Program-made: the position numbers and the translations under genes
Source of the DNA: Syntrophus aciditrophicus SB
GTDB taxonomy: Bacteria > Desulfobacterota > Syntrophia > Syntrophales > Syntrophaceae
NCBI RefSeq assembly: GCF_000013405.1
Contig: NC_007759.1
Location: 372,001 to 436,000, forward strand
DNA: 64,000 nt
Direction of reading: 5' to 3'
Notes under the pieces: generated by a model
Told to the model about the DNA's origin: nothing
The model's input: only the letters and a program-made list of their open reading frames with translations
The model's database searches: none
Part shown: piece after piece, positions 61,703-64,000 of the stretch
How positions within the stretch are numbered: position 1 is the stretch's first letter
Layout: every line of letters begins with the position of its first letter

Positions 61703-63073
61703 ATGTATACGAATTGGTTGGAAAAGCGACTCTACCAGGGAGTCTTTTATAAGATAAACCTGTTCAACAAGGGAATATCTGAGGAAATGCTTGCGACCTA
61801 TTACGGAAGGGATCTTTTAACTCAGAATCAAATAGCAGAAATCCAAAATGAAAAGCTAAGAGAATTCTTGAAGTATTGTAATGACAACTCTCCCTATTAC
61901 CACAAACAGATTCAAGAACATTCCGTGAATCTGAGAGCCGAAGACATGTTTGCGGAACTTCGAAAGATTCCATCCATAAGTAAAATGGAAATTACCCGGA
62001 ATTTGGAAAGCATCTTTTCTAGAGAATATGTGGGAAGAAAAGGTTTGATTGCAAAGTTTACGGGAGGATCGACGGGGACTCCGTTGGAAATCTGGGGGAA
62101 TCATGACGATTATCGCGAAAATAATGTAATCATAGCCAGGCAGAGACGATGGGTAAACTGGGTGGGAGGAATGAAAACGATGACTTTGTTTGGCGGATCT
62201 GTCGATCTACCAAGCAGTCTTCGGCGCATTACGAAAAGGGTTCTCATCAACGATACCATATTGAACATAATGGACCGGTCGAATACCGATTTTTCGTCAA
62301 TTGTAGCCGTTATTCGAAAGAAGACCCCTCACGCTTTAATAGCATATTTCAGCATACTCAAAGAATTGTCTCAGGTTTGTGAATGTGAAAAGCGGCCATT
62401 ATCGGGTATCAACGTTGCCATTGCCTGTGCGGAACCGATAGAGGAACGTGCACGACGACATGCTGAACAATGGCTTAATGCACCGATCTACTTTCAGTAT
62501 GGCACCAGAGAAACCGGAACCTTCGCACAGGAATGCAGAGCGCAGAATGGTTATCATTATGCACAGGATATAATCTTTTGCGAGGTTCTTGACGATGACG
62601 ACAATCCTTGTGAGTTCGGTAATCTGGTGATTACGTGGTTCGCAAACAAGGTCGTGCCACTCGTTCGTTACAAAATCGGTGATTCCGCTTCCATCGTGAC
62701 TGAAGCCTGTGCATGTGGGTTGCCCTACCACAGGATCGATAGAATAGAAGGGCGCATGGCTTCCATGATCATAACGCCTGACAATCGCAGGATCACATCT
62801 CTTATATTCCCACACTTGTTGAAAGATTATGACTGGATCATTGAATATCAGGCTGAACAAACTGCGAAAGACCACATTGTCATAAGAATAAGAACCAATA
62901 GGAAAAGCAGTATTTCGGATGCGTTAGAAGACATCAAAAAGAAATTCAATGAACTGCTTGGTAGAGACATATGTTTGGAATTCAAGATAAATGAAGATTT
63001 CCTCAAAGTTCCCACTGGAAAGCACCTATACTTTGTATCCCATCTGAATTCGATTCCGGGATGCACAGAGTAA
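61703..63073 (+). CDS. CapK/PaaK-like adenylate-forming enzyme
   Basis: This 456-residue protein has the AMP-binding P-loop FTGGSTGTPLEIWG near residue 118, followed by the FQYGTRETG and RIEGRMASMI segments of the phenylacetate-CoA-ligase/CapK/coenzyme-F390-synthetase group. Homologues are common in capsule loci, where they are thought to activate a carboxylate for attachment to a sugar; no acid can be assigned here. I take ATG 61703 (MYTNWLEKRLYQGVFYK), because the longer open frame overlaps the preceding gene. It is the second adenylate-forming enzyme of the window, distinct from that at 8643. No membrane segment. Confidence 0.83.
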   Translation: MYTNWLEKRLYQGVFYKINLFNKGISEEMLATYYGRDLLTQNQIAEIQNEKLREFLKYCNDNSPYYHKQIQEHSVNLRAEDMFAELRKIPSISKMEITRNLESIFSREYVGRKGLIAKFTGGSTGTPLEIWGNHDDYRENNVIIARQRRWVNWVGGMKTMTLFGGSVDLPSSLRRITKRVLINDTILNIMDRSNTDFSSIVAVIRKKTPHALIAYFSILKELSQVCECEKRPLSGINVAIACAEPIEERARRHAEQWLNAPIYFQYGTRETGTFAQECRAQNGYHYAQDIIFCEVLDDDDNPCEFGNLVITWFANKVVPLVRYKIGDSASIVTEACACGLPYHRIDRIEGRMASMIITPDNRRITSLIFPHLLKDYDWIIEYQAEQTAKDHIVIRIRTNRKSSISDALEDIKKKFNELLGRDICLEFKINEDFLKVPTGKHLYFVSHLNSIPGCTE

Positions 63074-63135
63074 TGACTGCCGTCCCTGAAAATCAAAAAA
63101 TCAAGATCTGACCCTGAAATTTCATGTCCTCCTTC

Positions 63136-64000
63136 ATGAAAATCCTTTTCGTTCATAACGACTATGCCAAGCCAAGCGGTGAAGAGCATGCGGTTCAGAA
63201 CATTGCCGGCCTTCTGACGTCTCACGGTCATCAGATTTCCTGGCTGAGAACCAGCTCCGACGTCATTGGGGATTCTGCATCTCAAAAGATAAAGGCTTTC
63301 TTTTCGGGAATTTACAGCACAGATTCCCGAAGGCGAATGGAAAGTCTTCTGGACCAGGGGAAATATGATCTCGTTCAGGTACAGAACCTCTATCCGTTTC
63401 TTTCACCTTCTGTCCTTGCACCTTGCCGGACCCGTGGGATTCCCATAGTCATGCGCTGTCCAAATTATCGGTTGTTCTGTCCCAATGGATTGCACTTATC
63501 GCACGGCCAGGTGTGCGAGCGCTGCGTGGGCGGCCGGGAATGGCAATGCATTCTTCGAAACTGCCTTGACGGCCGATTGAAAAGTGCCGGTTACGCGGTT
63601 CGGAATGCGTTTGCAAGAATGACCAGGATGATTCTCGACAATGTCACGATATTCGTTGTCCTTTCGGAGTTTCAGAAACGGCGCTTCATGGATGCGGGTA
63701 TTCCGGCTGAACGAATTGAAATCCTGCCGAATATTGCGCCGAAAATGGATGGGAATGTCGACGAAAATGATGAGAGTGACGCCATTTCTTTTGTTGGAAG
63801 AGTGAGCCCCGAGAAAGGCATTCTGGAGTTTCTCGATGCCGCCCGCAAGCTTCCCCGGAATCGGTTCGTTGTTGCCGGCAGTACGGATGCCATGCCGGAA
63901 GTCACAAGACTGGCTCCCGCCAATGTTGAATTTACTGGGTTTTTGCGGGGGAAGGATCTGGATGACATATTCTACAGGAGCAGGCTGCTTGTTTTCCCCA
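63136..64000 (+). CDS. Glycosyltransferase, GT4 family (cut by window edge)
   Basis: The frame opens MKILFVHNDYAKPSGEEHAV at 63136 (an in-frame ATG also lies at 63124) and runs without a stop to the window end, 288 codons. A small Cys cluster (LFCPNGLHL...CERCVGG...CILRNCL) near residues 115-155 is typical of a GT4 subfamily with a zinc-like insert. The donor domain begins FVGRVSPEKGILEFLDAA. The C-terminal EX7E lies beyond the window. It is a sugar transferase of the locus. Confidence 0.83.
   Translation, partial: MKILFVHNDYAKPSGEEHAVQNIAGLLTSHGHQISWLRTSSDVIGDSASQKIKAFFSGIYSTDSRRRMESLLDQGKYDLVQVQNLYPFLSPSVLAPCRTRGIPIVMRCPNYRLFCPNGLHLSHGQVCERCVGGREWQCILRNCLDGRLKSAGYAVRNAFARMTRMILDNVTIFVVLSEFQKRRFMDAGIPAERIEILPNIAPKMDGNVDENDESDAISFVGRVSPEKGILEFLDAARKLPRNRFVVAGSTDAMPEVTRLAPANVEFTGFLRGKDLDDIFYRSRLLVFP

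Overview
The window looks like a chromosomal exopolysaccharide/O-antigen-type gene region of a Gram-negative bacterium, most likely a Syntrophus/Smithella-like member of the Desulfobacterota. The reasons are indirect: two PEP-CTERM sorting signals of the VPxPAAVWLLGTGL type, sigma-54-type promoters near a sigma-54 activator, Wzx/Wzy-type genes, several adenylate-forming and acyl-CoA-type enzymes, and a DUF6485-like cysteine protein. Lineage is inference. Nearly all real genes lie on the + strand. Exceptions are a partial Lon-like gene at the left edge and three small genes at 40.7-41.9 kb. I saw no tRNA, rRNA, CRISPR array or intact insertion sequence.

Layout. (1) 0-3 kb: edge of a Lon-like protease gene, a small cysteine protein, a FemAB/GNAT-like protein and a conserved unknown. 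(2) 3.1-10.2 kb: a compact cassette of acyl carrier protein, two tandem KAS III-like proteins that have both lost the Cys-His-Asn triad, a GNAT-like protein, an altered agmatinase-type ureohydrolase, an acyl-CoA-dehydrogenase-type flavoprotein and an amino-acid adenylating ligase. Ligase, carrier and dehydrogenase are the trio that makes pyrrolyl-2-carboxyl thioester from proline elsewhere. Here the trio sits with transferase-like and ureohydrolase-like enzymes inside a polysaccharide locus. I consider this the best candidate for an undescribed system. (3) 10.2-23.2 kb: glycosyltransferases, hexapeptide acetyltransferases, two thymidylate-kinase-like proteins, a secreted pectate-lyase-like protein, and a first Wzx/Wzy pair.

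(4) 23.9-28.4 kb: an initiating sugar-phosphate transferase with reversed domain order, then a dehydratase, a nucleotidyltransferase and an aminotransferase for an amino-deoxy sugar nucleotide. (5) 28.4-35 kb: two paralogous giant secreted beta-propeller/PKD proteins created by a tandem duplication that also copied the end of the aminotransferase gene. (6) 35.4-38.1 kb: galE and a nucleotide-sugar dehydrogenase, closed by a strong terminator. (7) 38.7-44.2 kb: a PAS-PAS sigma-54 activator, three small minus-strand genes, and two PEP-CTERM protein genes, each behind a -24/-12 promoter.

(8) 44.7-49.7 kb: a small nucleotidyltransferase, UDP-HexNAc dehydrogenase, UDP-glucuronate epimerase-like gene, and an MBOAT/SGNH O-acylation pair. 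(9) 49.7 to about 58.6 kb: an AT-rich, probably imported island with a second flippase, a chimeric glycosyltransferase pseudogene, glycosyltransferases (one with a poly-C tract at its start), a secreted beta-helix protein and a methyltransferase. (10) 58.6-64 kb: a second polymerase/ligase, more glycosyltransferases and a CapK-like adenylate-forming enzyme, running off the right edge.

The genes together could make activated sugars (amino-deoxy, uronic, galacto), assemble repeat units on an undecaprenyl carrier, flip and polymerise them, decorate them with acyl groups, and process them with secreted beta-helix enzymes. The exosortase needed by the PEP-CTERM proteins and the Wza/Wzb/Wzc export machinery are not in this window.
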